Shown: positions 32,329 to 41,860 of the stretch, piece by piece
Numbering within the stretch: position 1 is the first letter of the stretch
How the letters are laid out: each line of letters starts with the position of its first letter
Source of the DNA: Serratia proteamaculans_D
GTDB lineage: Bacteria > Pseudomonadota > Gammaproteobacteria > Enterobacterales > Enterobacteriaceae
DNA: 64,000 bases
Assembly: GCF_049959315.1 (NCBI RefSeq)
Contig: NZ_CP188201.1
Direction: 5' to 3' (one strand)
Notes under the pieces: generated by a model
Told to the model about the DNA's origin: nothing
The model's input: only the letters and a program-made list of their open reading frames with translations
Database searches by the model: none
Translations under genes and position numbers: made by a program

Positions 32329-32977
32329 AGAAGTCCGGTTCGGCGCGAAAGTGCATGGGCGTCTGGAACGCCGGGTGGGTAATGCGCAGTTCCTGGGCAT
32401 GCAGCTGTAACCTGGGTGCCATGGCTTTGACTTCCGGCGGGGCGTAGAAACCGTCACCGAGGATCGGGTGGCCCAGCGCCAGCATATGCACACGTAACTG
32501 ATGCGAGCGGCCGGTAATCGGCATGAGTTTTACCCGCGTGCTGCCATCGGCGTCGCGTGACAGCACCAGATACTCGGTTTGCGCCGCTTTGCCCGTCTCG
32601 AAACACACCTTCTGTAACGGCCGGTTCGGCCAGTCACAAATCAGCGGTAAATCCACCAGGCCTTCATCGTGCTCCAGATGCCCCGATACGCGGGCGATAT
32701 AAGACTTCTTCGGCTCGCGATCGCGGAACTGGCGCTTAAGCTCACGCTCTGCCGCCTTGTTCAGCGCCACCACAATCACACCGCTGGTCGCCATATCCAG
32801 GCGATGCACCGATTCTGCCGCCGGGTGATCCGCCAGGATGCGCGTCATCAGGCTGTCTTTATTTTCCGGTGCGCGTCCGGGTACCGACAACAGGCCACTC
32901 GGTTTGTTGACCACCATAATGTGCTCATCCTGATACAGAATATGCATCGGGCCTTGCGGGGGATTGTAGGGTTCCAT
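32327..32977 (-). CDS. rluA: Dual-specificity rRNA/tRNA pseudouridine synthase RluA
   Basis: RluA makes pseudouridine 746 in 23S rRNA and position 32 in some tRNAs. The 216-aa protein shows the family blocks ILYQDEHIMVVNKPSGLLSV, ESVHRLDMATSGVIVVAL (catalytic Asp) and ITGRSHQLRVHMLALGHPILGD. Length is close to the E. coli enzyme (219 aa). It lies downstream of rapA on the same strand with a 57-base gap, probably in the same transcript. Confidence 0.96.
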   Translation of the reverse strand: MEPYNPPQGPMHILYQDEHIMVVNKPSGLLSVPGRAPENKDSLMTRILADHPAAESVHRLDMATSGVIVVALNKAAERELKRQFRDREPKKSYIARVSGHLEHDEGLVDLPLICDWPNRPLQKVCFETGKAAQTEYLVLSRDADGSTRVKLMPITGRSHQLRVHMLALGHPILGDGFYAPPEVKAMAPRLQLHAQELRITHPAFQTPMHFRAEPDF

Positions 32978-33034
32978 CTAATTGGCTCCGCTGAAAGTGA
33001 CGATACGGGGAACCGCAGTTCCCCGTCGCACAGA

Positions 33035-35941
33035 TTACTGGTGGGTCACAACGACCAGACGGATTGCATCCAGACGCCATCCTGCTTCATTGAGGTTTAC
33101 CAGTACCTGCTTGCGGTTGAACTCCAGCGCTTCGACTTCGTCATCACGGATGTTCGGATTGACCGCCTTCAGGGCTTCCAGACGCGCCAGCTCGGTGCTG
33201 AGTTTGTCATCCGCTTCCTGTTTCGCCTGCTCTATCAATGTGCGGGCCTGCTCTTCAACCAGGCTTTCCGCCTGTTGCAGCATGGCATGCACATCCTGTT
33301 GCACCGCATTGACCAGCTTGCTGGAGGTATGGCGATTGACCGCGTTCAACTGACGGTTGAAGCTTTCGAATTCAACCTGTGCCGCCAGATTGGTGCCTTT
33401 GCGGTCCATCAGCATACGGATTGGCGTCGGTGGCAGGAAGCGGGTCAGTTGCAGGTGCTTCGGTGCCTGCGCCTCAACCACGTAGACCAGTTCGACCAGC
33501 AGGGTACCGACCGGCAGCGCTTTGTTTTTCAACAGGGAAACCGCACAGCTGCCGGTATCACCGGACAGGATCAGATCCAGGCCGTTGCGAATAATCGGGT
33601 GTTCCCAACTGACGAACTGCGCATCCTCACGCGACAACGCCTGCTCGCGATCGAAGGTCACGGTACAACCGTCCTGCGGCAGGCCCGGGAAGTCCGGCAC
33701 CAGCATGTGGTCGGATGGTGTCAGGACAATCAGGTTGTCGCTGCGATCGTCCTGGTTGATGCCGACGATATCGAACAGGTTAAGCGCAAAGCCCACCAGA
33801 TTGACGTCGTTGTCCTGATTGGCGATGGCCTCTGCCAGCGCCTGCGCTTTCTCGCCGCCGTTGGAGTGCATTTCCAGCAGGCGGTCACGGCCCTGCTCCA
33901 GTTGCACTTTCAGGTGGTCGTGCTGCTGACGGCAGTGGTGAATGAACTCATCCAGCCCTTCCTGCTCGGTCGGTGCCGCCAGGAAGCCAATCAGTTGCTC
34001 GTAGCCGCTGTCATAAATGGTACGGCCGGTCGGGCAGGTATGCTCGAAGGCATCCAGTCCTTCGTGGAACCAACGACCCAGCACCGCCTGAGCGGTGTTC
34101 TCCAGATAAGGCACCATGATTTGAATGTCATGCATCTGGCCAATACGGTCCAGACGGCCGATACGCTGTTCCAGCAGGTCCGGGTTGAACGGCAGATCGA
34201 ACATCACCAGGTGGCTGGCGAACTGGAAGTTGCGGCCTTCTGAGCCGATCTCCGAGCACAGCAGCACCTGGGCGCCATCTTCTTCTGAAGCGAAGTAAGC
34301 GGCGGCACGGTCGCGTTCGATAATCGACAGGCCTTCGTGGAATACGGCGGCGCGGATCGCTTCACGTTCACGCAGCACTTGTTCAAGCTGCAGCGCGGTG
34401 GCGGCATGGGCGCAGATCACCAGCACTTTCTCGTGGCGGTTAGCCACCAGGTAATTCAGCAGCCACTCAACGCGTGGATCGAAGTTCCACCAGGTGGCGT
34501 TCTCGCCTTCGAATTCCTGATAGATTTGCTCCGGGTACAGCATATCGCGTGCGCGCGCTTCAACGGTTTTCTTCGCGCCCATGATGCCGGACACTTTAAT
34601 CGCGGTCTGGTACTGGGTTGGCAACGGCAGTTTGATCTGGTGCAGGAAACGGTGCGGGAAGCCTTTGACGCCGTTACGGGTGTTACGGAACAGCACGCGG
34701 CTGGTGCCGTGGCGATCCATCAGCATGGTGACCAGTTCCTGACGCGCCTGTTCACTGTTGTCGCTGTCGCTATTGGCTGCTTTCAGCAGCGGTTCGATGT
34801 CCTGCTCGTCGATCAGCTCACCCAGCAGGTTCAGCTTGTCATCGGCCAGGCGTTCACCGCTCAGCAGCAGGGTGACGGCATCGGCCACCGGGCGATATTT
34901 CTGCTGTTCGGCGACAAAGTCCTGGTAGTCGTGGAAACGGTTCGGATCCAGCAGGCGCAAGCGGGCGAAGTGGCTTTGCTGGCCGAGCTGTTCCGGGGTG
35001 GCGGTCAGCAGCAGCACGCCGGGAATGTGCTCCGCCAGTTGCTCGATGACCTGGTACTCGCGGCTGGGTGCCTCTTCGCTCCAGGCCAGGTGGTGGGCTT
35101 CATCGACCACCAGCAGGTCCCACTGGGCATCGGCCAGTTCTTCCAGACGCAGCTTGTTACGACGGACAAAGTCCAGTGAGCAAATCACCAACTGCTCGGT
35201 TTCAAACGGGTTGCTGCTGTCGAGCTTGGCCTCGGAGTAACGGCTGTCGTCGAACAGCGAGAAATACAGGTTGAAGCGGCGCATCATTTCGACCAGCCAC
35301 TGGTGCTGCAGGGTTTCCGGTACCACGATCAGTACGCGCTCGGCGCGGCCTGCCAGCAATTGCTGGTGAATGATCATCCCGGCTTCGATGGTTTTACCCA
35401 GGCCGACTTCATCTGCCAACAGTACGCGCGGCGCATGGCGCTGGCCGACTTCATAGGCGATGTGTAACTGATGCGGGATCAGGCTGGCGCGCATGCCGCG
35501 CAGGCCGGCAAACGGCAGACGATACTGCTCGCTCTGGTATTTACGCGCACGGAAACGCAGGGCGAAACGGTCCATACGGTCGATCTGGCCGGCAAACAGA
35601 CGGTCCTGCGGCTTGCTGAAGGTCAGTTTGCTGTCCAGCAGCACTTCACGCATGGCCACACCGCTTTCCTGAGTATCCAGGCGGGTGCCAATATAGGTCA
35701 GCAGGCCGTTTTCCTCTTTGACCTCTTCCACCTGCAGCTCCCAGCCTTCGTGGTTGCTGATGGTGTCGCCCGGGTTGAACATCACGCGGGTGATTGGCGA
35801 GTCATTTCTGGCATACAGGCGGTTTTCGCCGGTGGCGGGGAAAAGCAGGGTAATCATGCGCGTATCCAGCGCTACGACAGTTCCCAGTCCTAATTCGCTT
35901 TCCGTGTCGCTGATCCAGCGTTGACCAAGTGTAAAAGGCAT
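33035..35941 (-). CDS. rapA: RNA polymerase-associated ATPase RapA
   Basis: RapA is a SWI2/SNF2-type ATPase bound to RNA polymerase that recycles it after termination. The 968-aa protein, the same length as in E. coli, has an N-terminal Tudor-like region (to about residue 110), Walker A in LLADEVGLGKTIEAGMII, the DEAH box LLVVDEAHHLAW, LLLTATPEQLGQ, and the second RecA-like half with GSEGRNFQFASHLVMFDLPF and QRIGRLDRIGQ. The gene stands alone with its own upstream region of about 265 bp, in which I see no clear protein site. Confidence 0.97.
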   Translation of the reverse strand: MPFTLGQRWISDTESELGLGTVVALDTRMITLLFPATGENRLYARNDSPITRVMFNPGDTISNHEGWELQVEEVKEENGLLTYIGTRLDTQESGVAMREVLLDSKLTFSKPQDRLFAGQIDRMDRFALRFRARKYQSEQYRLPFAGLRGMRASLIPHQLHIAYEVGQRHAPRVLLADEVGLGKTIEAGMIIHQQLLAGRAERVLIVVPETLQHQWLVEMMRRFNLYFSLFDDSRYSEAKLDSSNPFETEQLVICSLDFVRRNKLRLEELADAQWDLLVVDEAHHLAWSEEAPSREYQVIEQLAEHIPGVLLLTATPEQLGQQSHFARLRLLDPNRFHDYQDFVAEQQKYRPVADAVTLLLSGERLADDKLNLLGELIDEQDIEPLLKAANSDSDNSEQARQELVTMLMDRHGTSRVLFRNTRNGVKGFPHRFLHQIKLPLPTQYQTAIKVSGIMGAKKTVEARARDMLYPEQIYQEFEGENATWWNFDPRVEWLLNYLVANRHEKVLVICAHAATALQLEQVLREREAIRAAVFHEGLSIIERDRAAAYFASEEDGAQVLLCSEIGSEGRNFQFASHLVMFDLPFNPDLLEQRIGRLDRIGQMHDIQIMVPYLENTAQAVLGRWFHEGLDAFEHTCPTGRTIYDSGYEQLIGFLAAPTEQEGLDEFIHHCRQQHDHLKVQLEQGRDRLLEMHSNGGEKAQALAEAIANQDNDVNLVGFALNLFDIVGINQDDRSDNLIVLTPSDHMLVPDFPGLPQDGCTVTFDREQALSREDAQFVSWEHPIIRNGLDLILSGDTGSCAVSLLKNKALPVGTLLVELVYVVEAQAPKHLQLTRFLPPTPIRMLMDRKGTNLAAQVEFESFNRQLNAVNRHTSSKLVNAVQQDVHAMLQQAESLVEEQARTLIEQAKQEADDKLSTELARLEALKAVNPNIRDDEVEALEFNRKQVLVNLNEAGWRLDAIRLVVVTHQ

Positions 35942-36207
35942 ATATTGTCGGCTCGATTCTTTAAGTAAGTCTTGTTACCGGGCGAGAGGGCCGCGGCACC
36001 CGTATCAAACGTCTGCTAATCCCGATTTATTTTAATATGGCGGGCAATAGCTATTCATCCCATGCATACATCGTGAGACGGCATGGGTGGAGTGTGGTCC
36101 AGAATTTGGGAAGGGCGCTATGGTAATGGAAGGCGGCGCGTTCGTCACCTGCAAAACCCGATGAATTTTCTTAACCCTTCGCCAACGCCCGCAGGGCGGG
36201 CTGAATG

Positions 36208-38571
36208 CTAAAACAGGCCCATCTGCCCGGTCACCAGCGTAGTAAAATCGTCATGCAAAAATGGCAGTATGGCGTCAGCCACCGGTTCCAATTGGCGCTC
36301 CAGATAATGGGGGTAATCAATCGCCGACTGCTGGGTTTCCAGCGGCTCCGGCCCGGCCACGGTCATCACATAGCTGATCCAGCCGCCGTTCTGGTATTGC
36401 AGCGGTCGCCCCTGCTGACGATTATAGTCGTCGGCGATGCGGGCTGCGCGGACATGTGGCGGGACGTTGCGTTGATATTCGTCCAGCTTTCTGCGCAGGC
36501 GCTTGCGGTAGACCAGCCGATCGTCGAAATCGCCGTTAAGCGTTTGGCTAACGTATTCACGCACAAAATCCTGATACGGCTGGCGCTTGAAAATGCGTTG
36601 GTAAAGCTGCTGCTGGAACTGCTGCGCCAGCGGTGTCCAGTCGGTGCGCACCGTTTCCAGCCCCTTGTACACCATCTCTTCACTGCCATCCGGCTTGGCG
36701 ATCAGCCCGGCATAACGTTTTTTACTGCCCTGTTCGGCACCGCGAATGGTGGGCATCAGGAAACGTGAGTAATGGGTTTCGAACTCCAGTTCCAGCGCAT
36801 TTTCCAGCCCGTACTGTTGCTGTAAATGCTGTTGCCACCATTGGTTCACCTGTTCGACCAATTTCCGGCCTATTTGCGCCGCCTGCTGCTCGTCATGCGG
36901 CTGTTTGAGCCAGACGAAGGTGGAATCGGTATCGCCGTAGATCACCTGATATCCCTGAGCCTCAATCAGTTCGCGTGTCTGGCGCATGATTTCATGACCA
37001 CGCAGGGTGATCGACGATGCCAGCCGGGGATCGAAAAAGCGGCAGCCGCTCGATCCCAGTACGCCGTACAGCGCGTTCATGATGATCTTCAATGCCTGGG
37101 ATAATGCTTTGTTCTGTTGTCGTTTAGCCGCTTCGCGGCCCTGCCAGATCTGCTCAACAATCGCCGGCAGGCAGTGTTTGTTGCGCGAGAAACGGGCGTT
37201 GCGGAAACCGGGCACCGAATCGGCGTCGCCGGGGTGTTGCATGCCTTCCACCAGCCCGACCGGGTCGATCAGGAAGGTGCGGATGATTGATGGGTACAGG
37301 CTCTTGTAATCGAGCACCAGCACCGAGTCATACAGGCCGGGCTGTGAATCCATCACAAAGCCGCCGGGGCTGTGTTCTTCCGGCTGCTCGCCAAGGTTGG
37401 GCGCGACAAAACCCAGCCGGTGCATACGCGGCATATACAGATTGCTGAAAGCGGCCACCGAGCCGCCGCTGCGATCGGCCGCCAGCCCGGTCACCGTGGC
37501 GCGCTCCAGCAGGAAGGTCAGCAGATCGGTTTTGGCAAAGATTCGGGTGACCAGCTCGCAGTCCTTCAGGTTGTAACGCGCCAGCGCCGGTTTATCTTCG
37601 GCAAAGCGCCGGTCGATTTCCGCCATTCGCTGGTAGGGATTGTCGATCGACTTGCCTTCTCCCAATAGCGTCTGCGACACATGTTCCAGGCTGAATGAAG
37701 GGAAGTTCCAGGTGGCGGATTTGAGCGCTTCGATACCGTCGATAATCAACCGCCCGGCGGCGGAGGCGAAAAAGTGATTCTGCTTGAAGCCGTGTTCACG
37801 CCATTCAAGCAGGTTGCCCCCGCGGCCCAGTTTTAACGGGATCTGGTAACGTTCAGCGTGTTTTTGCAGGACCCGTAAATCGAACTGCACCAGGTTCCAG
37901 CCGATGATGGCGTCGGGATCGTGCTGCTCCAGCCACTGATTCAGCCGTTCCAGCATTTGCGGGCGGCTGACGCAGTACTCCAGGTCAAAATCCAGCGGTT
38001 CATTGCCACCGTTGGCCGGCCCGAGCATGTACACCTGGCGCTGACCGCAACCTTCCAGCGCAATCGAGTACAGCTCGCCGTGGGCGGTGGTTTCAATGTC
38101 CAGCGAGACCAGTTTCAAGGTCGGGCGATATTCCGGTGCCGGTTTCATCTGGCCGTTGATCAGCGGGCCGTTGCCGTTGGCCTGGCCGCTGAACCACACC
38201 GGCGCGGTGATAAAACGCTCCATCAGGTAGCGTTCCGGCGGGCGGATATCGGCCTCGTAGAGATTGACGCCACCGTCTTTCAGCAGCCTTTCCAGTTTGA
38301 TCAACTGACGATGCTGACGGCAATACAGCCCCAACACCGGGCGATGATGAAAATCGGTCAGCGGCAGCGGTTTCAGCTCCCATTGCCGCTCTTCCCGCAG
38401 CAACTGCTCGGCGCGTTGGCGCTGTTCGGCCGGGATAAAGGCGACCGAAGTCTGCGGTGCCAGGCGAAGTTGCTGCGGGCCGTTCTTGGTCGCCAGCCAA
38501 AACTCCACCTCGGTGCCGGCGGGCGTATCACGCCAGTGGCGGGTGAGCAAGAAACCCTGTTGGAGTGACAT
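36208..38571 (-). CDS. polB: DNA polymerase II
   Basis: PolB is the SOS-induced family B DNA polymerase used in restart and translesion work. The 787-aa protein has exonuclease motif I LVSLDIETTAHGELYSIAL, exonuclease II IIGWNLVQFDLRVL, polymerase motif A LVLDYKSLYPSIIRTF, motif B NALYGVLGSSGCRFFD (with preceding QNKALSQALKIIM) and motif C VIYGDTDSTFVWL. E. coli Pol II is 783 aa. I did not identify a convincing LexA box in the 184 bp upstream. Confidence 0.97.
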   Translation of the reverse strand: MSLQQGFLLTRHWRDTPAGTEVEFWLATKNGPQQLRLAPQTSVAFIPAEQRQRAEQLLREERQWELKPLPLTDFHHRPVLGLYCRQHRQLIKLERLLKDGGVNLYEADIRPPERYLMERFITAPVWFSGQANGNGPLINGQMKPAPEYRPTLKLVSLDIETTAHGELYSIALEGCGQRQVYMLGPANGGNEPLDFDLEYCVSRPQMLERLNQWLEQHDPDAIIGWNLVQFDLRVLQKHAERYQIPLKLGRGGNLLEWREHGFKQNHFFASAAGRLIIDGIEALKSATWNFPSFSLEHVSQTLLGEGKSIDNPYQRMAEIDRRFAEDKPALARYNLKDCELVTRIFAKTDLLTFLLERATVTGLAADRSGGSVAAFSNLYMPRMHRLGFVAPNLGEQPEEHSPGGFVMDSQPGLYDSVLVLDYKSLYPSIIRTFLIDPVGLVEGMQHPGDADSVPGFRNARFSRNKHCLPAIVEQIWQGREAAKRQQNKALSQALKIIMNALYGVLGSSGCRFFDPRLASSITLRGHEIMRQTRELIEAQGYQVIYGDTDSTFVWLKQPHDEQQAAQIGRKLVEQVNQWWQQHLQQQYGLENALELEFETHYSRFLMPTIRGAEQGSKKRYAGLIAKPDGSEEMVYKGLETVRTDWTPLAQQFQQQLYQRIFKRQPYQDFVREYVSQTLNGDFDDRLVYRKRLRRKLDEYQRNVPPHVRAARIADDYNRQQGRPLQYQNGGWISYVMTVAGPEPLETQQSAIDYPHYLERQLEPVADAILPFLHDDFTTLVTGQMGLF

Positions 38572-38755
38572 CGCGCTGTTCCTGACAAGCTAAGCTATTA
38601 GGGAGAAGATATGAATTATAGTATGGGTTTTTATACAGTAATTGTCCATTGCCGCACAGTTCTGCCAAAAACGCATACAATTCACCGGTTGACTCGTTCC
38701 CGGCCGCACCTGACAATCCCACGCCCACGCGCTTTGGATAACCAACAGAGGTTTA

Positions 38756-39526
38756 ATGGAAGCCTATTTACAGCATTTGATTACCCAGTCTTTGGCTTTC
38801 ACTCTGATGGTCGTCATGTTCGTCGCGTTTCTGGAGTCACTGGCGCTGGTAGGGCTGTTGCTGCCTGGTACGGTGATGATGGCCAGCATCGGCGCGCTGA
38901 TCGGCAGCGGTCAGGTCGACTTCTATTATGCCTGGGCGGCGGGGATCGTCGGTTGCCTGCTGGGGGACTGGATCTCCTACTTTATCGGCCGCGCGTTCAA
39001 GGGGCCGCTGCATCGCTGGTCGTTCCTGAAAAAGAACAAGGCGATGCTCGACAAGACTGAGCATGCGCTCCATCAGCACAGTATGGCGACCATTCTGATT
39101 GGTCGTTTTATCGGCCCGACGCGCCCGCTGGTGCCAATGGTGGCCGGGATGCTGGACTTACCGCCGTACAAATTCGCCTTGCCGAACATTATCGGTTGCA
39201 TCACCTGGCCACCGGTCTATTTCTTCCCGGGTATTCTGGCCGGCGTGGCCATCGACATTCCTGCCAGCGCCAACAGCGCCTTATTCAAATGGCTGTTGTT
39301 TGCGGTGGCGATGCTGATTTGGCTGGCCGCCTGGCTGAGCTGGCGCTGGTGGCGTGAAGGTAAACGCAGCGCCGACCGCTTGAGCAACTTGTTGTCGCCG
39401 CTGCGGCTGCGGATAGCCTGCGTGTTGAGCTGGATCCTGGCGCTCGGCGCCTTTTATTACCTGTCCCAACAGCCGCTGATGCCGGTTTACCGGCATTTAC
39501 TTTGGAAGGTGCTGGCAGGGCAGTAA
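38756..39526 (+). CDS. yabI: DedA-family membrane protein YabI
   Basis: The 256-aa inner-membrane protein belongs to the DedA family, now linked to lipid carrier and phospholipid recycling. The conserved block VGLLLPGTVMMASIGALIGSG, the DWISYFIGRAFKGPLHRW segment and the GRFIGPTRPLVPMVAGML motif with its functional Arg residues are present, with about five membrane spans. It lies beside polB and before the thi genes as in E. coli, although ilvBN separates it from thiQ here. Confidence 0.94.
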   Translation: MEAYLQHLITQSLAFTLMVVMFVAFLESLALVGLLLPGTVMMASIGALIGSGQVDFYYAWAAGIVGCLLGDWISYFIGRAFKGPLHRWSFLKKNKAMLDKTEHALHQHSMATILIGRFIGPTRPLVPMVAGMLDLPPYKFALPNIIGCITWPPVYFFPGILAGVAIDIPASANSALFKWLLFAVAMLIWLAAWLSWRWWREGKRSADRLSNLLSPLRLRIACVLSWILALGAFYYLSQQPLMPVYRHLLWKVLAGQ

Positions 39527-39530
39527 CAAG

Positions 39531-39550
39531 GGGGCGTAACGCCCCTCTGT
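39531..39550. terminator. Hairpin between yabI and ilvN
   Basis: GGGGCG-taa-CGCCCC forms a 6-bp GC stem followed on the plus strand by TCTGT. It lies between convergent stops and could act on both strands; T-tracts are poor. Confidence 0.4.
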
Positions 39551-39553
39551 ACA

Positions 39554-39847
39554 TTACTGGAAGAAGGCTTCCAACTGTTCGAACACCCGCACGTCCTCGC
39601 TGTGGCGTTTTACCTGCAGTACATCTTCGAGTTTTTCTACCTGGCTAATCATCTGCACCAGCCGCTGATCGTCCGCCACCAATAGCCAGATACGGCTCTG
39701 TTTGCCGTCTTTCAGCGGCAGACACAAAATACCCTCTACGTTGAAGGCACGACGGGCAAACAGGCCGCACACGTGCGACATCACGCCGGGATGGTTACGT
39801 ACCGTCAGTTCCAGGATCACCTGTGGATTATTGAATTGTTCTGACAT
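39554..39847 (-). CDS. ilvN: Acetolactate synthase isozyme I regulatory subunit
   Basis: IlvN is the small ACT-domain subunit that gives valine feedback inhibition to AHAS I. The 97-aa protein matches E. coli IlvN (96 aa): VILELTVRNHPGVMSHVCGLFARRAFNVEGILCLPL and WLLVADDQRLVQMISQVEKLEDV are conserved (first block spans residues 9-44). It starts 3 bases after the ilvB stop, so the pair is coupled. It ends the ivbL-ilvB-ilvN operon. Confidence 0.96.
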   Translation of the reverse strand: MSEQFNNPQVILELTVRNHPGVMSHVCGLFARRAFNVEGILCLPLKDGKQSRIWLLVADDQRLVQMISQVEKLEDVLQVKRHSEDVRVFEQLEAFFQ

Positions 39848-39850
39848 GGC

Positions 39851-41545
39851 TTATTCTCCAATCATGTCGATGTTGGCGGCACCCGGCGGCACCATCGGGA
39901 AGACTTTTTCATTGATATCAATCAGCGCGTGGATCAGACAAGGGCCAGGCCGTTGGATCGCCTCGGCCAGCGCGGCTTGCGGATCTTCTGCGGCATTCAA
40001 ATCACAGGTGTCCAGCCCGAAACCGGCGGCAATCTTGATAAAGTCGGTACGCTTGGGATAGGCGGCGGCAAAGATGCGCTGTTGGTAGAACAGCGTTTGC
40101 TGCTGATGCACCAGCCCCAACGCCTGGTTATTCATCAGGATAATCTTCACGTCCAGATCATGCTCGACGGCGGTGGCCATTTCCTGAATGTTCATCATCA
40201 GGCTGCCGTCACCGGAGAAGCACAGCACCTTGCGCTGCGGTTCGGCCAGGGCTGCCCCTATCGCTGCCGGCAGACCGAAGCCCATGGTGCCCAATCCGCC
40301 AGAGGTCAGCCACTGGCGCGGACGGCTCAGCGGGTAGGCCTGCGCCACCCACATCTGATGCTGGCCCACATCGGTGGTGATAATGGCGCTTTCATCCACG
40401 CAGCGCGCAGCAGCCAGCACCAACCCGTAATGACTCAACGGATCTTCGGCATCCGGCATGTTGAACGGGAACTCGCGCTTCAGGTCGTTGACGGTGTCCA
40501 GCCATTCGCTGCGCGGCTGCGCCTCAATCTGTGGCAACAGCTGTTGCAATACCTGGCCAACGTCGGCGTGAATGGCAATGTTGGCCTGTTTCACCTTGCC
40601 CAGTTCGGCACGGTCGATATCCACGTGAATGATGGCAGCGTTCGGGCAGAACTGTTCGGTTTTGCCAATCGCCCGATCGTCAAAGCGGGCGCCCAGTACG
40701 ATCAGCAGATCGGCCTCTTGCAGAATAAAGTTGGTGCTGCGTGCGGCATGCATCCCCAGCATGCCCAGCGACAGCGGGTGCTGCACCGGCATCGCACCCA
40801 GCGCCATCAGCGTCATGGTGGTCGGCAGGTTGGCGCGTTCCGCCAGCTCAATCGCCTGTTGGTAAGCATTGGCGCAGATGATGCCGCCACCCAGATACAG
40901 CACCGGGCGTTTGGCCTGGTTGATCATCGCGGCGGCCTGGGTTACGGCAGCGGCTTCAAAGGCCGGAGCTGCGTCGGGAATAGCGATCGGCGGCAGCTCA
41001 TCCAGAGTGATCACCGCGGTTTGCACGTCTTTTGGCACGTCGATCCACACCGGGCCAGGGCGGCCGGATTCGGCAATGCGGAACGCGTCGCAGATCACCT
41101 GCGGCAGTTCACGGATATCGCGAACCAAATGGTTGTGCTTGGTGATAGGAATCGAGATGCCGTAGGTATCAACTTCCTGGAAGGCGTCGGTACCGATCAT
41201 CGAAGAGGGTACCTGGCCGGTGATACATACCAGCGGGATGGAATCGAGCTTGGCGTCGGCGATGGCGGTGACCAGGTTGGTGGCACCCGGCCCGCTGGAG
41301 GCGATGCACACCGCCGCCTTGCCATTGGCGCGTGCCATGCCCTGCGCCATAAAGCCCGCGCCCTGTTCGTGGCGTGCCAGTACGTGATGAATGCGGGTGC
41401 TTTGGCTCAGTGCGTCATACAGCGGCAGCGCAGCGCCGCCGGGAATGCCGGCAACGGTGGTGATGCCCTGACGTTCCAACAGATGGACGATCAACTGTGC
41501 GCCGGTGAAGCTGTTGCCTTGCTGTGGCGTGCCCGAAATTGCCAT
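39851..41545 (-). CDS. ilvB: Acetolactate synthase isozyme I catalytic subunit
   Basis: IlvB is the ThDP/FAD-dependent catalytic subunit of AHAS I, condensing pyruvate to acetolactate or acetohydroxybutyrate for valine, leucine and isoleucine. The 564-aa protein has LARHEQGAGFMAQG (catalytic Glu region), SGPGATNLVTAIADA, the FAD region and ThDP motif CFSGDGSLMMNIQEMATA. I start at ATG 41545 (ISGTPQQGNSFTG) with AGGATAGGAAC upstream; six more residues in frame are unlikely. An attenuator and valine-rich leader precede it. In E. coli K-12 ilvBN is far from this locus. Confidence 0.96.
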   Translation of the reverse strand: MAISGTPQQGNSFTGAQLIVHLLERQGITTVAGIPGGAALPLYDALSQSTRIHHVLARHEQGAGFMAQGMARANGKAAVCIASSGPGATNLVTAIADAKLDSIPLVCITGQVPSSMIGTDAFQEVDTYGISIPITKHNHLVRDIRELPQVICDAFRIAESGRPGPVWIDVPKDVQTAVITLDELPPIAIPDAAPAFEAAAVTQAAAMINQAKRPVLYLGGGIICANAYQQAIELAERANLPTTMTLMALGAMPVQHPLSLGMLGMHAARSTNFILQEADLLIVLGARFDDRAIGKTEQFCPNAAIIHVDIDRAELGKVKQANIAIHADVGQVLQQLLPQIEAQPRSEWLDTVNDLKREFPFNMPDAEDPLSHYGLVLAAARCVDESAIITTDVGQHQMWVAQAYPLSRPRQWLTSGGLGTMGFGLPAAIGAALAEPQRKVLCFSGDGSLMMNIQEMATAVEHDLDVKIILMNNQALGLVHQQQTLFYQQRIFAAAYPKRTDFIKIAAGFGLDTCDLNAAEDPQAALAEAIQRPGPCLIHALIDINEKVFPMVPPGAANIDMIGE

Positions 41546-41598
41546 GTTCCTATCCTTTCTCAAGGCCGGTTCGCTTTTCTGGGCAGGGGGCTGAAACT

Positions 41599-41630
41599 AA
41601 AAACCCCGCCCGGTTTGCGCCGGCGGGGTT
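41599..41630 (-). terminator. Attenuator terminator of ilvBN
   Basis: On the minus strand CCCCGCC and GGCGGGG (41622-41628 with 41604-41610) form the stem of a terminator hairpin followed by TTTTT (41599-41603). It lies between the leader peptide stop and the ilvB start, as in classical amino acid attenuation. Confidence 0.85.
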
Positions 41631-41656
41631 TGGGAATCGATGCGTTGATTCGGACC

Positions 41657-41758
41657 CTACGGCGCATTGCCGACGACCACCACCACACGCACGACGACCA
41701 TCACCGCGGCTGGTAGCGCGGTAACTAGTAGGGTCGAAGTCAGCGAGGATGCGATCAC
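41657..41758 (-). CDS. ivbL: ilvBN operon leader peptide, valine-rich
   Basis: Reading the minus strand gives a short peptide ending VMVVVRVVVVVGNAP, nearly identical to the end of E. coli IvbL (VVVVRVVVVVGNAP). Nine Val codons in an 11-codon stretch would stall ribosomes when charged tRNA-Val is scarce and open the attenuator. I favour a GTG start at 41758 (33 aa) because AAGG lies 6 bases upstream and the length fits E. coli (32 aa). An in-frame ATG at 41773 (38 aa) is the alternative. The peptide itself needs no function. Confidence 0.9.
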   Translation of the reverse strand: MIASSLTSTLLVTALPAAVMVVVRVVVVVGNAP

Positions 41759-41860
41759 AGGGAACCTTATCATCAGTAAAAAAGTCAGGATTTTATAAAA
41801 CCACAGGCGCAAAATTCGCACAACAGGTTTATTTGCGCAGCATAAAAAACGCGCTGCAGA

